From positions 47,542 through 111,541 of the forward strand of contig JAHHHK010000024.1 in assembly GCA_019359395.1 (NCBI GenBank): a DNA stretch of 64,000 bases. The letters are read 5' to 3'. Shown here one piece after another: positions 43,727-54,246 of this stretch. Position numbers and translations under genes: made by a program. The notes below the pieces were generated by a model. That model saw only the letters and a list, made by a program, of their open reading frames with translations, ran no database searches and was not told the DNA's origin. The stretch is from Komarekiella atlantica HA4396-MV6 (GTDB lineage Bacteria; Cyanobacteriota; Cyanobacteriia; Cyanobacteriales; Nostocaceae). Each line of letters starts with the position of its first letter. Positions within the stretch are counted from its first letter, which is position 1.

Positions 43727-46700
43727 TCACAAATGGCTAGCAGAAGGAACTTTCTCATCATGACTAGAATCTAGCTGCTCAGGCTGGCGACGTGGACTCA
43801 TGCGATCGCGAATGTTGCCAATTACGATATACAAAATTGGTACGATAAATAGACTTAAGAAAGTTGAGACAATCATCCCGCCAGCCACCGCTGTGCCAAG
43901 AGATCTTCTGCTGGCTGCACCTGCGCCTTCAGGATTGACCAATGGCCAAATACCCAGAATAAAAGACAAGGAAGTCATAAGAATAGGTCGCAAGCGCTCT
44001 TGTGAAGCTTGGATTGCGGCTTTGCTCAACGACAGACCTTGATCCCGTAGTTGGTTGGCAAATTCTACAATCAAAATGGCATTTTTACTTGCCAGACCAA
44101 TCAACATCACTAGACCAACTTGGCAAAATACATCATTGGCTAGACCCCGCATCGACTGCGCCAATAATGCCCCCAAGATGGCTAGGGGAACTGACAACAT
44201 AATAATCACTGGGTCAACATAGTTCTCATACTGAGCAGCCAGCACGAGGAAGACGAAGACAAGTCCCAATCCAAAAATTAAGGGCGCTAAACCTCCAGAC
44301 TGCTTTTCTTCAGCGGTAATCCCCGCCCATTCGTAGCCCATACTTGCAGGTAAAACCTCTTTTGCCAGTCCCTCCATTGCTGTGGTTGCTTGTCCAGAAC
44401 TGTAACCAGGAGCCGCGGAGCCATTAATTTCAATTGAGCGGAACAAGTTGAAGTGATTAATTGTTTGCGCTCCGGTAGCGGGAGTAAGTTTCACCAAATT
44501 GCTCAGAGCAATCATCTGATTGTTGGCAGAGCGAACGTATAATTTACCGATATCCTCTGGGTTGGAGCGGAACTGAGCGTCTGCTTGGATATACACCCGG
44601 TAAGTCCGCTGTAGCAAATTAAAGTCGTTGACATACCGCGAACCTAAGTAACTCTGTAGGGTATTAAAGATATCGTCTACATCTACTTGCAAAGATTTGG
44701 CTTTGTTGCGGTCTACTTCAATCAACATTTGAGGCGTATTTGCACTAAAAGTGCTAAATACAGCTTGCAATCCTGGTGTCTGATTACCGCGCTCTAGCAA
44801 CTGACCCATAGTTTGCAACAGGTTATCTAAGCCGCTGTTACCTCTTCTGTCTTGTAGTTGAAATTGGAAACCGCCAAAACTGCCTAAACCCTGAATAGAT
44901 GGCGGATTAACTGGGAAAATTCTTGCTTCGGGAATTGCCGATAGCACTCCTGTCAACTTGCCAATGATAGCCTGCGCTGATTGCTCCGGTTCGTGGCGAT
45001 CGCCCCAAGGCTTGAGGGTGGTAAAAATCGCACCACTGTTGGCAGAGTTGCCACTAAAACCAAAGCCACCGATGGCGAAAGTACCTGTCACTTCGGGCAA
45101 TTTTAGAATTTCTTTTTCTACCTGAGCCATGACTTTGCTGGTGTAGTTAAGCGAAACTCCTTCTGGGCCTTGGATAATCGTGATGAAATAGCCTTGGTCA
45201 TCATCGGGAATAAATGCTGTGGGTACGCGAGTATAAAGCCAGCCTGTCAGCCCCAAGGACAAGATAAATAGCAGCACAACGATCGCTTTTACCCGGTTCA
45301 AACGGTAGAGCGATCGCTCATACTTCCTCCGTGTCCAATCAATAAACTTGTTAATTCTTTCAAAAATCCAGCCTAACCAACCGCGTGGTCTTTGCCCCCG
45401 CCGCAACAGTAGGGCTGAGAGGGAAGGAGTTAGAGTGATGGCTAGAAAAGTAGAAATCGCCATCGAAAAGGCGATCGTGAGCGCAAATTGCTTATATATC
45501 TGTCCCGTAGATCCTGGAAAGAAGGCAACGGGGACAAATACAGCCATTAACACCAAAGAAGTTGCAATTACTGCTCCAAACAGCTCCTTCATTGACTCAG
45601 AAGCAGCTTTGCGGGGCGGCATCCCCTCATCCTCGATTAAGCGAGAGATATTCTCGACAACGATAATTGCATCATCAACCACTAACCCAGTTGCCAAGGT
45701 TAAACCAAACATCGTTAGGGTGTTGATGGAAAATCCGAAAACTTTGATGAAGGCAAAAGTGCCAACCAAGGTTAAGGGAACGACAATCACGGGAATCAAT
45801 GTGGTGCGCCAGTCTTGCAAGAAGATATAAATCACCAAGACTACAAGAGCGATCGCTTCTATCAAAGTCTTGATCACTTCTGCTAGAGACGCTTCCACAA
45901 AAAGTGTTGTATCAAAGGCTACTTCATACTCCAGTCCCGGCGGAAAACTTTGCCTCAATCGTACCATTTCAGCTTTCACTGCTTTAGCAACGTCCAAAGC
46001 ATTACTCCCCGGAGTGGGAAATATCCCCATACCGACGCCCTCATTGCCTTTAAATCGCAAGAAAGTGCTGTAATTTTCTGCTCCCAGTTCCGTCCGACCC
46101 ACATCTTTCAACTTAATTAGTGTGCCATCCTCACCAGTCTTGATCACCATGTCAGCAAATTCCGTTGCCTCACTCAACCTACCAAGAGCTTGCAAATCTA
46201 TTTGATACATCTGCTCTGGCAATGTTGGTTGCTGCCCGATTTGTCCTGCACCCACCTGTAAGTTTTGTTCATCGAGTGCATCGATCACATCCTGTGCTGT
46301 GAGGTTACGACTAGCAAGGCGGTTGGGGTCGAGCCACAGACGCATAGCATAGCGACGTTCACCAAAAATCTGTACCTCACCCACACCCTTGATTCTTTTG
46401 AGGGCATCTACTATATATAGATCAGCGTAATTACTTAGAAATACATTGTCATAGTCTTTATTATCTGAATACAGCCCGATCGCCAAAAGAATGTTATTAG
46501 ACTGCTTATTTACAACGACTCCAGTTCGCTGCACAACCTCTGGTAACAGCGGTTCAGCTAAAGACACACGATTTTGCACATCGACCGCTGCAATATCTTT
46601 GTTCCGCGATGCATCAAATGTAACTGTAATCGTACTTGTGCCATTGTTACTGCTGCTTGAGGTCATATACTTCATGCCCTCAACGCCGTTAATTTGCCGC

Positions 46701-46900
46701 TCTAAGATCGTCGTAACTGTATTTTCTACAACTTCAGCAGTAGCACCGACATAGTTAGCAGTAACGTTAATTTGAGTCGGGCTGATCTCTGGATATTGAT
46801 CTGTAGGCAATGTTGGAATACTGATTGCTCCTACCAGCAGAATGATGATAGCGCAGACACTCGTAAATACAGGTCGCTTAATAAAGAAATCAACAAACAT
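43727..46900 (-). CDS. RND multidrug efflux permease (HAE1/AcrB type)
   Basis: A 1,057-residue inner-membrane proton-driven exporter. It starts [20 protein letters not shown] and has the usual twelve helices with two large periplasmic loops. The proton-relay acids are in [20 protein letters not shown]. Other family blocks are [18 protein letters not shown] and [15 protein letters not shown]1 pumps expel hydrophobic drugs, dyes or secreted metabolites through an adaptor and an outer-membrane channel. The adaptor is encoded 190 bp upstream; no outer-membrane factor is in the window. The start abuts a G-rich repeat tract. Confidence 0.95.
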   Translation of the reverse strand: MFVDFFIKRPVFTSVCAIIILLVGAISIPTLPTDQYPEISPTQINVTANYVGATAEVVENTVTTILERQINGVEGMKYMTSSSSNNGTSTITVTFDASRNKDIAAVDVQNRVSLAEPLLPEVVQRTGVVVNKQSNNILLAIGLYSDNKDYDNVFLSNYADLYIVDALKRIKGVGEVQIFGERRYAMRLWLDPNRLASRNLTAQDVIDALDEQNLQVGAGQIGQQPTLPEQMYQIDLQALGRLSEATEFADMVIKTGEDGTLIKLKDVGRTELGAENYSTFLRFKGNEGVGMGIFPTPGSNALDVAKAVKAEMVRLRQSFPPGLEYEVAFDTTLFVEASLAEVIKTLIEAIALVVLVIYIFLQDWRTTLIPVIVVPLTLVGTFAFIKVFGFSINTLTMFGLTLATGLVVDDAIIVVENISRLIEDEGMPPRKAASESMKELFGAVIATSLVLMAVFVPVAFFPGSTGQIYKQFALTIAFSMAISTFLAITLTPSLSALLLRRGQRPRGWLGWIFERINKFIDWTRRKYERSLYRLNRVKAIVVLLFILSLGLTGWLYTRVPTAFIPDDDQGYFITIIQGPEGVSLNYTSKVMAQVEKEILKLPEVTGTFAIGGFGFSGNSANSGAIFTTLKPWGDRHEPEQSAQAIIGKLTGVLSAIPEARIFPVNPPSIQGLGSFGGFQFQLQDRRGNSGLDNLLQTMGQLLERGNQTPGLQAVFSTFSANTPQMLIEVDRNKAKSLQVDVDDIFNTLQSYLGSRYVNDFNLLQRTYRVYIQADAQFRSNPEDIGKLYVRSANNQMIALSNLVKLTPATGAQTINHFNLFRSIEINGSAAPGYSSGQATTAMEGLAKEVLPASMGYEWAGITAEEKQSGGLAPLIFGLGLVFVFLVLAAQYENYVDPVIIMLSVPLAILGALLAQSMRGLANDVFCQVGLVMLIGLASKNAILIVEFANQLRDQGLSLSKAAIQASQERLRPILMTSLSFILGIWPLVNPEGAGAASRRSLGTAVAGGMIVSTFLSLFIVPILYIVIGNIRDRMSPRRQPEQLDSSHDEKVPSASHL

Positions 46901-47090
46901 GGGGGTTGGGGATTGGGTATTGGGGATTGGGGATTGGGGATTAGGGATTGGGTACTGGGTATTGGGGATTGGGGATTGGGTATTAGGTATTGGGTATTAG
47001 GGATTGGGATTATTTATTCACCTCGTCCCCCAGTCCCCAGTCCCCAGCCCCCAGTCCCTAGTCCCCTGTCCCCAGTCCCCAGCCCCCATT
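46901..47090. repeat. G-rich then C-rich heptamer repeats between RND genes
   Basis: The first ~110 bases are GGGGATT/GGGTATT-type units. The last ~60 (47028-47088) are CCCCAGT/CCCCAGC-type units, so the two halves are largely complementary and could form a long imperfect hairpin in the adaptor-permease transcript. Similar but degenerate text is at 56035-56070. Confidence 0.75.
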
Positions 47091-47091
47091 T

Positions 47092-48408
47092 CTAAGATTC
47101 TGGAACGATTGGAACACCATCCCTAAGATTAAGCAACCCTGAGATAATAATTTTCTCTTGTGGCTGTAATCCTTCAAGAACTTGATAATTGTTACCTCTG
47201 ATATCGCCTAGCTTCACCCGCTTTTGTCGAGCTACTTGTTGAGACACACCTTCGGGAGATTTTTCTGTTTGAACTATATATGCAAAAGTTTCTCCAGCCA
47301 CACGAGTTACTGCTGTCGTTGGAATTAATACTCCAGACCGCTGATTCCAGACCACTCTAGCCCGTACCAATTGATCTGCACGTAGCTGACCTTTAGAGTT
47401 GTTGAAAAGTGCTTTAATCTGGATTGATTGCGTATTATTACTAACATTAGGCGCAATGAAAAAGACTCGACTAGTACCTAATATTTGTCCTTGGGTGTTC
47501 ATGATCTCTACTGGCATTCCCTTACGCAATTGCGATCCCCGTTCTAGTGGCACAGAGATTTGAACTTCTAAAGGTCGGTTTTGAGTGATGGTAACTAATT
47601 GTGTAGAAGTGTTAACGAAATCACCAACTTTCACTGGAATGTCGCCAACTGTGCCATCAAAGGGAGCGGTAATTTTGTAGTACTGAAGCTGGACTTGTTG
47701 TCCTCTGGTATTTGCATCAGCTTGCAACAAGGCTTTTTGGGCCTGTGATATTGTGGCTTTTTGTGCTTGAATCCGAGAATCAATTGCACCTAGTTGAGCT
47801 CTAGCTGTGGCGAGCCTGTTAGCATATTGCTCGCTAGTCTGTCGAGATACGGCTCCTTGGTCTGCTAGGTCAGAATATCTTTTGTAATCTTGCTGGTTCA
47901 ACTGCACATCAGCAACGTTGGATAGTCGTTCTGCTTCCAGGGATTTGAGTGTAGCGCGAGCATTCTCTAACTGAGCCACAGATGCTTGAGCCGCTGCATT
48001 AATCCCACTTAGTGCAGCTTGTTGCTCTCTGGGATCTACTTGGATAATTGCTGCTCCTGCTGTAACTGGATCTCCTGATCTGACAAATATTTGGGTGACT
48101 TGACCCTGAATTCTGGGCTGGAGGCTGACAGAGCGCCGGGATTCTAGGCTAGCAATAAAATCTGAACTTTCCTCAATTGTGCCAGTTTGTACTGTCGATA
48201 GCTTTACTCTTACTCCTGGAGGTTGAGCATTAGCCGTTGCGGGTGCTGAATCTGGATTGAGTAAACGCCATATTACAGCTGCTCCGCCCCCAAAAACTAG
48301 TAGTACAGCTAACAATAACCAAAGCCACCGCCGTTTTCTAGGAGGTGGCTCAAATGAGGTTTGTGGAATATTTTCTTCAAGATCAGTTTGAGGCTCAGGG
48401 GATGTCAT
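47092..48408 (-). CDS. RND periplasmic adaptor (membrane fusion protein)
   Basis: A 438-residue adaptor. It has a short cytoplasmic start, one membrane anchor ([20 protein letters not shown]), then the lipoyl halves [20 protein letters not shown] and [20 protein letters not shown] around a long alpha-helical hairpin (about 135-230), and a beta-barrel/membrane-proximal domain. It bridges the permease to an outer-membrane channel. Same strand as the permease, so one operon despite the repeat tract between them. Confidence 0.92.
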   Translation of the reverse strand: MTSPEPQTDLEENIPQTSFEPPPRKRRWLWLLLAVLLVFGGGAAVIWRLLNPDSAPATANAQPPGVRVKLSTVQTGTIEESSDFIASLESRRSVSLQPRIQGQVTQIFVRSGDPVTAGAAIIQVDPREQQAALSGINAAAQASVAQLENARATLKSLEAERLSNVADVQLNQQDYKRYSDLADQGAVSRQTSEQYANRLATARAQLGAIDSRIQAQKATISQAQKALLQADANTRGQQVQLQYYKITAPFDGTVGDIPVKVGDFVNTSTQLVTITQNRPLEVQISVPLERGSQLRKGMPVEIMNTQGQILGTSRVFFIAPNVSNNTQSIQIKALFNNSKGQLRADQLVRARVVWNQRSGVLIPTTAVTRVAGETFAYIVQTEKSPEGVSQQVARQKRVKLGDIRGNNYQVLEGLQPQEKIIISGLLNLRDGVPIVPES

Positions 48409-49225
48409 GGCTTACGAGGAACCTAAAGAACAAATTAACTTGAACTTAATGAGGATTTTATCTATCGATATTAAAATTACTTATTTAGCATGAGGTTTTG
48501 TAGCAAGTTATGTGTTACTCCATCTAAATATACATTGTTATAATTTTGTCTAAATCTACCGAAAGGTCAATGGTAAAATCAAATTCAAAAGTGATGTGAT
48601 TTCGTTATAGTTTCAGAGATTGCATAAAATCTTCTAATTTTGCTATAATAGGGCGTTTTTAATTCTCAAGATCAGCATAGAAACAAAAACATAAGGATTA
48701 CCTAATTCAAGCTGGATAAACTTATCAAACTTCACTAGCGCTTGTTAGCTTAATGTTTTTGTCGTAAAAAAAGACTTTTTTATTTTTTTAATGTAATTTA
48801 ACTTTGTATCAAGTTTAAATTAATAATTCATTTTTAACAGTATGAAAAAGTCATAGGTCGTAAGGTTTTGAAATTGTAATTTATATTAATTTATATAAAA
48901 TATGTGGGTAAAAGTCTGAAAATGTCATATTGAGTTTTGTTAAATGTTTAAATTAAGAGACATCTTTGTTTTGCGATCGCACAATTTTCAGATGACTGTT
49001 GTAATCCTTTTTTTCCTTGAATTTGATTTGGTAATACTTGAAAACTAACCTTTTCAAGGTGACTCGTAAAATCTCGTTTGCAATATTTCTATTTGGCACT
49101 ACTAACTCTATAGTTGCGTCAACTATATTGCAGTTAAATTACTGTATGAGTTTTCCTGGTGTAGTAATTTAACGTTTATATGCAATGAAGTACAACCAAT
49201 TAATCTCATTTAGTAAGCAGAAGTA
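48409..49225. other. AT-rich divergent intergenic region
   Basis: Over 800 bp with no supported gene or RNA. It must hold promoters for the RND operon (minus) and the glycosidase gene (plus). Only an isolated HIP1 octamer at about 48976 and T/A-rich tracts are noticeable. Confidence 0.5.
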
Positions 49226-51547
49226 ATGACAACTCAGTTTTGGGAAAAAAGCATAGAAATTAATGCTACTCTAACTAACTCACTATTTAAGCCTGTGTAT
49301 AGACGCCTACTCCTAGGTCTAAGCAAACTACGCATAGCGTCTGTCTGCGACACGCTGCGCGAACGTAGAAAAGCGGCTGCTCGTCAGACATCGCCTTTTA
49401 TTCATCAAGGTTGGTGGTTTTTGAAAAAGCGTATGCTGCCATTATTATGTCTGATATCATTCTTTGCGGTATTGCTACTCAATAACCTTACCCCTGTCAT
49501 TGCCCAATTACCTCCTCAAAATCGTCAGGAAATTAGAGGAGTATGGCTAAGTGGTAACGATTTTAGGGTTTTCAGAAATCGTTCACAGGTACAAGCAGCC
49601 ATGAGCCAACTACGGCAGTTAAACTTTAATACTGTTTATCCCGTAGTGTGGAACGATGGTTATACACAATACCCCAGCGCCATAACGCAAAAAATGGGTA
49701 TCCCCTTTTTCTTCAAAGGCATAGATGGACAAGATGTAATTGCAGACATCATCACCCAAGCCCGCAGACAAGGGCTACTAGCAATACCCTGGTTTGAATT
49801 TGGTTTCATGGTTCCTCTAACTTCGGAAATCGCGTCGCAGCATCCAGATTGGCTGACACAAAAGCAAGATGGGACTCAAACTTCAATTAGTGCTGCGGGT
49901 GAAGTAGCGTGGTTGAATCCCTTTCACCCCGAAGTACAAAAGTTTATCAGAGAACTCGTCACAGAAGTTATTACTCAATACGATGCTGATGGCGTTCAAT
50001 TTGACGACCACATGAGTTTACCTGTGGATTTTGGTTACGATAAGTACACGATTAGTCTATATACTCAAGAAACTGGGAATCCTCCTCCACCCAATCCCCA
50101 AGCCCAAGCATGGATAAAATGGCGGGCAGACAAAATCACTGCATTCATGGTAGACCTACACCAAACAGTAAAAGCCAGAAAACCGAATGCTATCTTCTCA
50201 GTTTCTCCCAATTACTATGATTTTGCTTATAAGCTGCAACTGCAAGACTGGCTCAACTGGGTACGGTTGGGTATTGTCGATGAGTTGGTTATGCAGGTGT
50301 ACCGTAATGATTTAGAAAGTTTTATCGGTCAAATTACCCGCCCAGAAATTTTAGAAACACAGCAAATTATTCCAACTGGTATCGGTATTATGGCAGGGTT
50401 ACGAAATCGCCCAGTTTCGATACAACAAATCCAATCCCAGGTACAAGCAACGCATCAACGCGGTTTAGGTATCGGCTTTTTTTACTACGAAAGCCTTTGG
50501 GATATTGCGCCTGAACCAGCAGCACAACGACAGTCAGCATTTGCGGCTCTTTTCCCAAATTCAGCGTTGCGCGACATCTCTCAAAATACACCCCGCCAGC
50601 CAACTTTTAAAACCACATCCTTACCTTTATATCCAAAACCTTCCCTCGGTCAACGTGTTCGCGGCTATTTTCTGGAAGTAGCAGTAGCAGGCGGTCAGCC
50701 AAAGCGTATTTTATTAGATACAGGGTCAGCAGGGCTGCGAGTTCCCAAAGAGTTTTTAGGTAATGCTCCTATCCGCAAAACAGGGCAAAATATCAAGGAG
50801 ATATTAAGTGATGGTACTATCCTGGAGGGAGAATTAGTTTATGCGAATGTCCGATTTGGTTTGATTCCCACCGCCGAACCTGTTCCCATACAGGTTGTTA
50901 CTAGTCGCCAATGTACTGCACAAAAACCCAAATGTTCAGCAAAGAGTGGTGTGCCATTTTCTGGTATTGTCGGTGTCAACTATTCTGAAAAATCACTTCC
51001 TTATAACCCGTTGAGAAAATTACCAGGCAATCTGAGTAACGGATTTATCGTAACTGGAAATGGTGGTAGTAACAGCAATGGCAGCCTAATTCTCGGTTTA
51101 ACTGCTGAAAATCAAGCAGGTTTCAAAATGGCTTCTTGGAGTCAACAACCGGGACTTAATGGTGTACCCGGTAACAGATGGGACTCTCGACTGGGAAAAG
51201 TTTGTTTAACTATTGCTGGGAGTTCTGTTAAAAATTCTTGTAATAGTAGAATGATTGCTGATACTGCAACTATTAATGGTTTGAGTGAATTCAAGTCATC
51301 TGCCACAGCAGGTAAACTCAAACCAGGAGGATTACGTTCGGCAAATGCCGTGAAGGTAGCAATTAATGGCGTTTTTGATTACAATTTGACACCAGGAACC
51401 CGCGACGGATTTAATCGCTGGAATTTGAATATCTCACCACAGGCAGAAGTTCCTATATTAGTAAATACTGGAATCGGATTTTTTGATAAATACGATGTAC
51501 TCTTTGACCCAGTTAATGGAAAACAGGGTTTTCGCAGTCGGCGGTAA
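49226..51547 (+). CDS. GHL10/DUF187 glycosidase fused to aspartic-protease-like domain
   Basis: A 773-residue exported fusion. After a hydrophobic segment (MLPLLCLISFFAVLLLNNLT, about 70-89) comes a glycosyl-hydrolase-like TIM barrel (about 100-440): EIRGVWLSGNDFRVF, LNFNTVYPVVWNDG, WFEFGFMVP, DGVQFDDHMSLP and SVSPNYYDFAYK. The second part (about 475-770) resembles a retropepsin/pepsin-like fold: KRILLDTGSAGLRVP with the catalytic DTG, and a late ILVNTGIGFFDKYDVLF with Asn in place of Asp. Residues ~25-60 are encoded by a palindromic intergenic-type repeat (49310-49390), so translation may really start near 49421-49433, right at the signal segment. Likely acts on cell-wall or sheath polymers. 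Confidence 0.78.
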   Translation: MTTQFWEKSIEINATLTNSLFKPVYRRLLLGLSKLRIASVCDTLRERRKAAARQTSPFIHQGWWFLKKRMLPLLCLISFFAVLLLNNLTPVIAQLPPQNRQEIRGVWLSGNDFRVFRNRSQVQAAMSQLRQLNFNTVYPVVWNDGYTQYPSAITQKMGIPFFFKGIDGQDVIADIITQARRQGLLAIPWFEFGFMVPLTSEIASQHPDWLTQKQDGTQTSISAAGEVAWLNPFHPEVQKFIRELVTEVITQYDADGVQFDDHMSLPVDFGYDKYTISLYTQETGNPPPPNPQAQAWIKWRADKITAFMVDLHQTVKARKPNAIFSVSPNYYDFAYKLQLQDWLNWVRLGIVDELVMQVYRNDLESFIGQITRPEILETQQIIPTGIGIMAGLRNRPVSIQQIQSQVQATHQRGLGIGFFYYESLWDIAPEPAAQRQSAFAALFPNSALRDISQNTPRQPTFKTTSLPLYPKPSLGQRVRGYFLEVAVAGGQPKRILLDTGSAGLRVPKEFLGNAPIRKTGQNIKEILSDGTILEGELVYANVRFGLIPTAEPVPIQVVTSRQCTAQKPKCSAKSGVPFSGIVGVNYSEKSLPYNPLRKLPGNLSNGFIVTGNGGSNSNGSLILGLTAENQAGFKMASWSQQPGLNGVPGNRWDSRLGKVCLTIAGSSVKNSCNSRMIADTATINGLSEFKSSATAGKLKPGGLRSANAVKVAINGVFDYNLTPGTRDGFNRWNLNISPQAEVPILVNTGIGFFDKYDVLFDPVNGKQGFRSRR

Positions 51548-51624
51548 GTTCAATTAACCACTAAGACACTAAGACACTAAGATGTTAAGAAAAATATATT
51601 ACACCTGGAAAGGGTTCTCGTTAA

Positions 51625-52431
51625 TTAATCGTGCCTTGAAGAGTCAGGCATAATTGTCTGTTGAAGATTTACGCCGCTAAGGTTCGCTTCTCTAAGGTTC
51701 GCTCCTCTAAGGTTCGCTCCTGCTAAGTTCGCTCCTGCTAAGTTAGCTCCGGTGAGGTTACTCCATGCTAAGTTAGCATCGGTCAAGTTAGCCTCACTTA
51801 GGTTAGCTCGTAACAAATATGCACCGCTGAAGTGAGCCTTACTCAGATTAGCTTTGTACAGATTAGTTTTATAAAGGTAGGCTCCCATTGCTTCGGCTTC
51901 GTAAAGGTTTGCCTCGCTCAAGTTCGCTGCAATCAAGTTAGCTGCGATTAAGTTTGCAAAACTGAGGTTAGTTCGATGAAGCTTTGCTGCGCCTAAATCA
52001 GCATCTCTTAAATTAGCGGCTCTCAAGTCAGTGCCAATCAAGTTAGCATCAGTAATCACAGATTTGGTCAGATTTGCCTCACTCAAGTCGGCTCCAATCA
52101 GATTGGCATGACTGAAATCTGCCTGTATAAGTGTAGCGCCCCTCAAGTGAGCAATACTTAAGTTAGCAGCACTCAGGTTAGCTTCAATGAGGATTGCTTT
52201 GTAGAGGTTAGCGCTACTGAGGTCAGCACCACTAAGGTTTGCTCGCACAAGTAAAGCATTACCTAAATCTGCCTTGTTCAAGTTGCTCCCTTGGAGGTTT
52301 GCACCTCTGAGATTATTACCTTGCAGGTTTGCAGTGCTAAGGTCTGGTTCAATCTGGGGATTTTTCTGTCTCCACTCAATCCATTTGACTGCACCTGCTT
52401 TGAGTAAAGCCAGATGCTCTCGATTTGCCAT
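51625..52431 (-). CDS. pentapeptide-repeat protein
   Basis: A 268-residue protein. After a short N-terminal helix (LLKAGAVKWIEWRQKNP) almost everything is A(D/N)Lxx pentapeptides (for example ANLSGADLSSANLYKAILIE), about 45 repeats that would form a right-handed square beta-helix. Function of such proteins is rarely known; cyanobacteria carry dozens. AAAGGA precedes the ATG, and the gene starts 10 bp after the ccmP stop, so the two are co-transcribed. Confidence 0.93.
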   Translation of the reverse strand: MANREHLALLKAGAVKWIEWRQKNPQIEPDLSTANLQGNNLRGANLQGSNLNKADLGNALLVRANLSGADLSSANLYKAILIEANLSAANLSIAHLRGATLIQADFSHANLIGADLSEANLTKSVITDANLIGTDLRAANLRDADLGAAKLHRTNLSFANLIAANLIAANLSEANLYEAEAMGAYLYKTNLYKANLSKAHFSGAYLLRANLSEANLTDANLAWSNLTGANLAGANLAGANLRGANLREANLSGVNLQQTIMPDSSRHD

Positions 52432-52441
52432 TTTTTATCCT

Positions 52442-53080
52442 TTACTCCTGACGTCCACTCTGAGCAACCCGTCCAGCTACATTTTCAATCGCCGCTAATG
52501 CTCCCGCCGCACCTGCAAGAATATCTCGTTCTTGTCCACCTAAGTAAAGCCGTCCAAAACTACCTACAGCTTGAACCTCAAGAATATTAATCGATGCTGC
52601 TTTCTCTGCTTCATTCGCAGCTAGTGCGGCGTACGCAGCAGGTTCAACTTCTAATACATATAGTGTTTGTCCTGCTAATAATAGCTGTCCCCGGCGCGTG
52701 CGATTGATGAGTTGTGTTTGGTAAGCATCAATGTTGCGGATAATCTGGGTGGAAACAACACGCGGTTTTAAACACTCTTCTTTTTTAACTCCTAATGTCG
52801 CCAAAATCGCTTGACCAGCAGCTCGCGTTTCTCCTTGAGAGGCAGAATGAACTTCTAATAGACCATACAGGCGTTCAACTACCTGTACTCCTGGACGAAC
52901 AGAAGCAGATTTGAGCGCTACATCAGTAATTTTATTTATTTCAATGCCAGGAGAGATTTCAATCCACAACGATGTATCTCCTGGTAATGGTAAAAAACCT
53001 TGGGCTACTGTTCCTATGTATGCTGCATGTTGAGGTTGCAGGCTGTCGAGAAATACGAAACTGCGTAGTTCTATTCCCAA
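52442..53080 (-). CDS. ccmP: carboxysome shell protein CcmP (tandem BMC)
   Basis: A 212-residue tandem bacterial-microcompartment protein. The N-terminus [20 protein letters not shown], the first BMC half ([20 protein letters not shown]) and the second ([20 protein letters not shown] and [18 protein letters not shown]) are those of CcmP, which forms stacked double-layer trimers with a gated pore in the beta-carboxysome shell. Translation starts with TTG at 53080, with GGAGAG seven bases upstream; this gives exactly the expected N-terminus. It lies away from a ccmKLMN cluster, as is common for ccmP. Works in the same CO2-concentrating pathway as BicA. Confidence 0.9.
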   Translation of the reverse strand: MGIELRSFVFLDSLQPQHAAYIGTVAQGFLPLPGDTSLWIEISPGIEINKITDVALKSASVRPGVQVVERLYGLLEVHSASQGETRAAGQAILATLGVKKEECLKPRVVSTQIIRNIDAYQTQLINRTRRGQLLLAGQTLYVLEVEPAAYAALAANEAEKAASINILEVQAVGSFGRLYLGGQERDILAGAAGALAAIENVAGRVAQSGRQE

Positions 53081-53228
53081 GGTGTCGCTCTCCAGTCATG
53101 AGGGTATCAAGTTATCTATTGCAATATATGAGTGTAACGTTAAAGTACCATCTGAATTTGTTGCGTGGCGATCGCAAGCTTACAGCAAGCTTGTAGTCAT
53201 TACAATGCCAGCCCTACTCTTGACTTTT

Positions 53229-53256
53229 GTACAGATACGATCAATCGTGTCTGTAC
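53229..53256. repeat. diverged GTACAGA(T)ACGAT palindrome
   Basis: Arms GTACAGATACGAT and ATCGTGTCTGTAC (one mismatch) between the NmrA-like gene and ccmP on the minus strand. Same family as 43627-43693; could terminate the upstream transcript. Confidence 0.6.
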
Positions 53257-53266
53257 TCTTATCTAA

Positions 53267-53941
53267 TTAATCGAAGCTAAATTCTGGAAGCTCTGATTGT
53301 CCAAATAGCATATTTCGATCCACTGCTGACAAGATTTTATTGTTAGCACGGTCAGAAGTTAAACACCGACAAACTAACTGCGCGACATCTGCACGATTAA
53401 TAGTACCAATAATGCGTGGATCTTCACTTAAAATACCATTACCCGTTGCTGGATCAGATTTTAGTCCACCAGGACGAATGATTGTGTAGGTTAGTCCACT
53501 AGCAATTAAATGTTGTTCAGCTTTGTGTTTCTCGGCTAAAACAGGCCCCAGTGTTTGCATAACTTGGGGAGGCACAGCAACAGCACTATTCCCAGTACCA
53601 ATTGAAGATACAAGAATAAATTTTTTCGCTCCAGCTTTGAGAGCCGCATCTACTAGATTTTTATTACCAAAGTAATCTGGTCTTTGAGCGTCTGTAGGTA
53701 AGCCGCCAAGTGTACTGATAACGGCGTGGATAGGTTCTGTGAGTATTGCACGTTCTACATCATCAGCATTCAAGGCATCTCCCAGAACCACCTGAATACC
53801 TATTGCTTCAAGTTCAGCCGCACTTGCTTCTGTTCTCAGTAATGCTTTGACTTTTAGCGATTGTGCTGTTAAATATGTGGCAATTTCTCTACCAACGCCG
53901 CGACTTGCTCCAGCCAGAAAAATGTAAGATGCACTTGTCAT
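53267..53941 (-). CDS. NmrA-like atypical SDR, NAD(P)-binding
   Basis: A 224-residue Rossmann protein. The dinucleotide motif is IFLAGASRGVGREIATYL. VISTLGG and KKFILVSSIGTGNSAV mark the atypical SDR/NmrA group, which lacks the classical YxxxK and often acts as a redox sensor, isomerase or assembly factor. TIIRPGGLKSDPATGNGIL is the conserved C-terminal block. No partner is apparent from the neighbours. Confidence 0.85.
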   Translation of the reverse strand: MTSASYIFLAGASRGVGREIATYLTAQSLKVKALLRTEASAAELEAIGIQVVLGDALNADDVERAILTEPIHAVISTLGGLPTDAQRPDYFGNKNLVDAALKAGAKKFILVSSIGTGNSAVAVPPQVMQTLGPVLAEKHKAEQHLIASGLTYTIIRPGGLKSDPATGNGILSEDPRIIGTINRADVAQLVCRCLTSDRANNKILSAVDRNMLFGQSELPEFSFD

Positions 53942-54002
53942 ATTGATTTGGGATTTTTGATTGTTTAGACAGAGTTATTTCACTAGTAAAAAATTAATTA
54001 AC

Positions 54003-54244
54003 AGGACTTACGCACAGGTAACGGAGAATCGTAGACGCGGAGCGGCTTGCCGTAGGCTACCACAGAAAAGCCAGTGCGTTGGGCGGGTTCCCCGACTTGT
54101 TCGCGCAGCGTCTCCCCCTGGGAGAAGCAACTGGCGCGACACAGAGGGCACGGTGAAACAGCGCTGCGGGAGGGTTTCCCTCCGCAGGCGACTGTAAACC
54201 CGAAGGGAGAAATAAGAGTTTCAGAGAGTTTTTGCGTAAGTCCT
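54003..54244. mobile_element. MITE-like element with AGGACTTACGCA ends
   Basis: A 242-bp element bounded by AGGACTTACGCA (54003-54014) and its exact complement TGCGTAAGTCCT (54233-54244). The interior is GC-rich and contains repeat blocks also seen at 27960-28045 (GCGCTGCGGGAGGGTTTCCC). Non-coding. Its right end is two bases from the ureC stop codon. Flanks are AATTAA-like on both sides. Confidence 0.7.
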
Positions 54245-54246
54245 AA

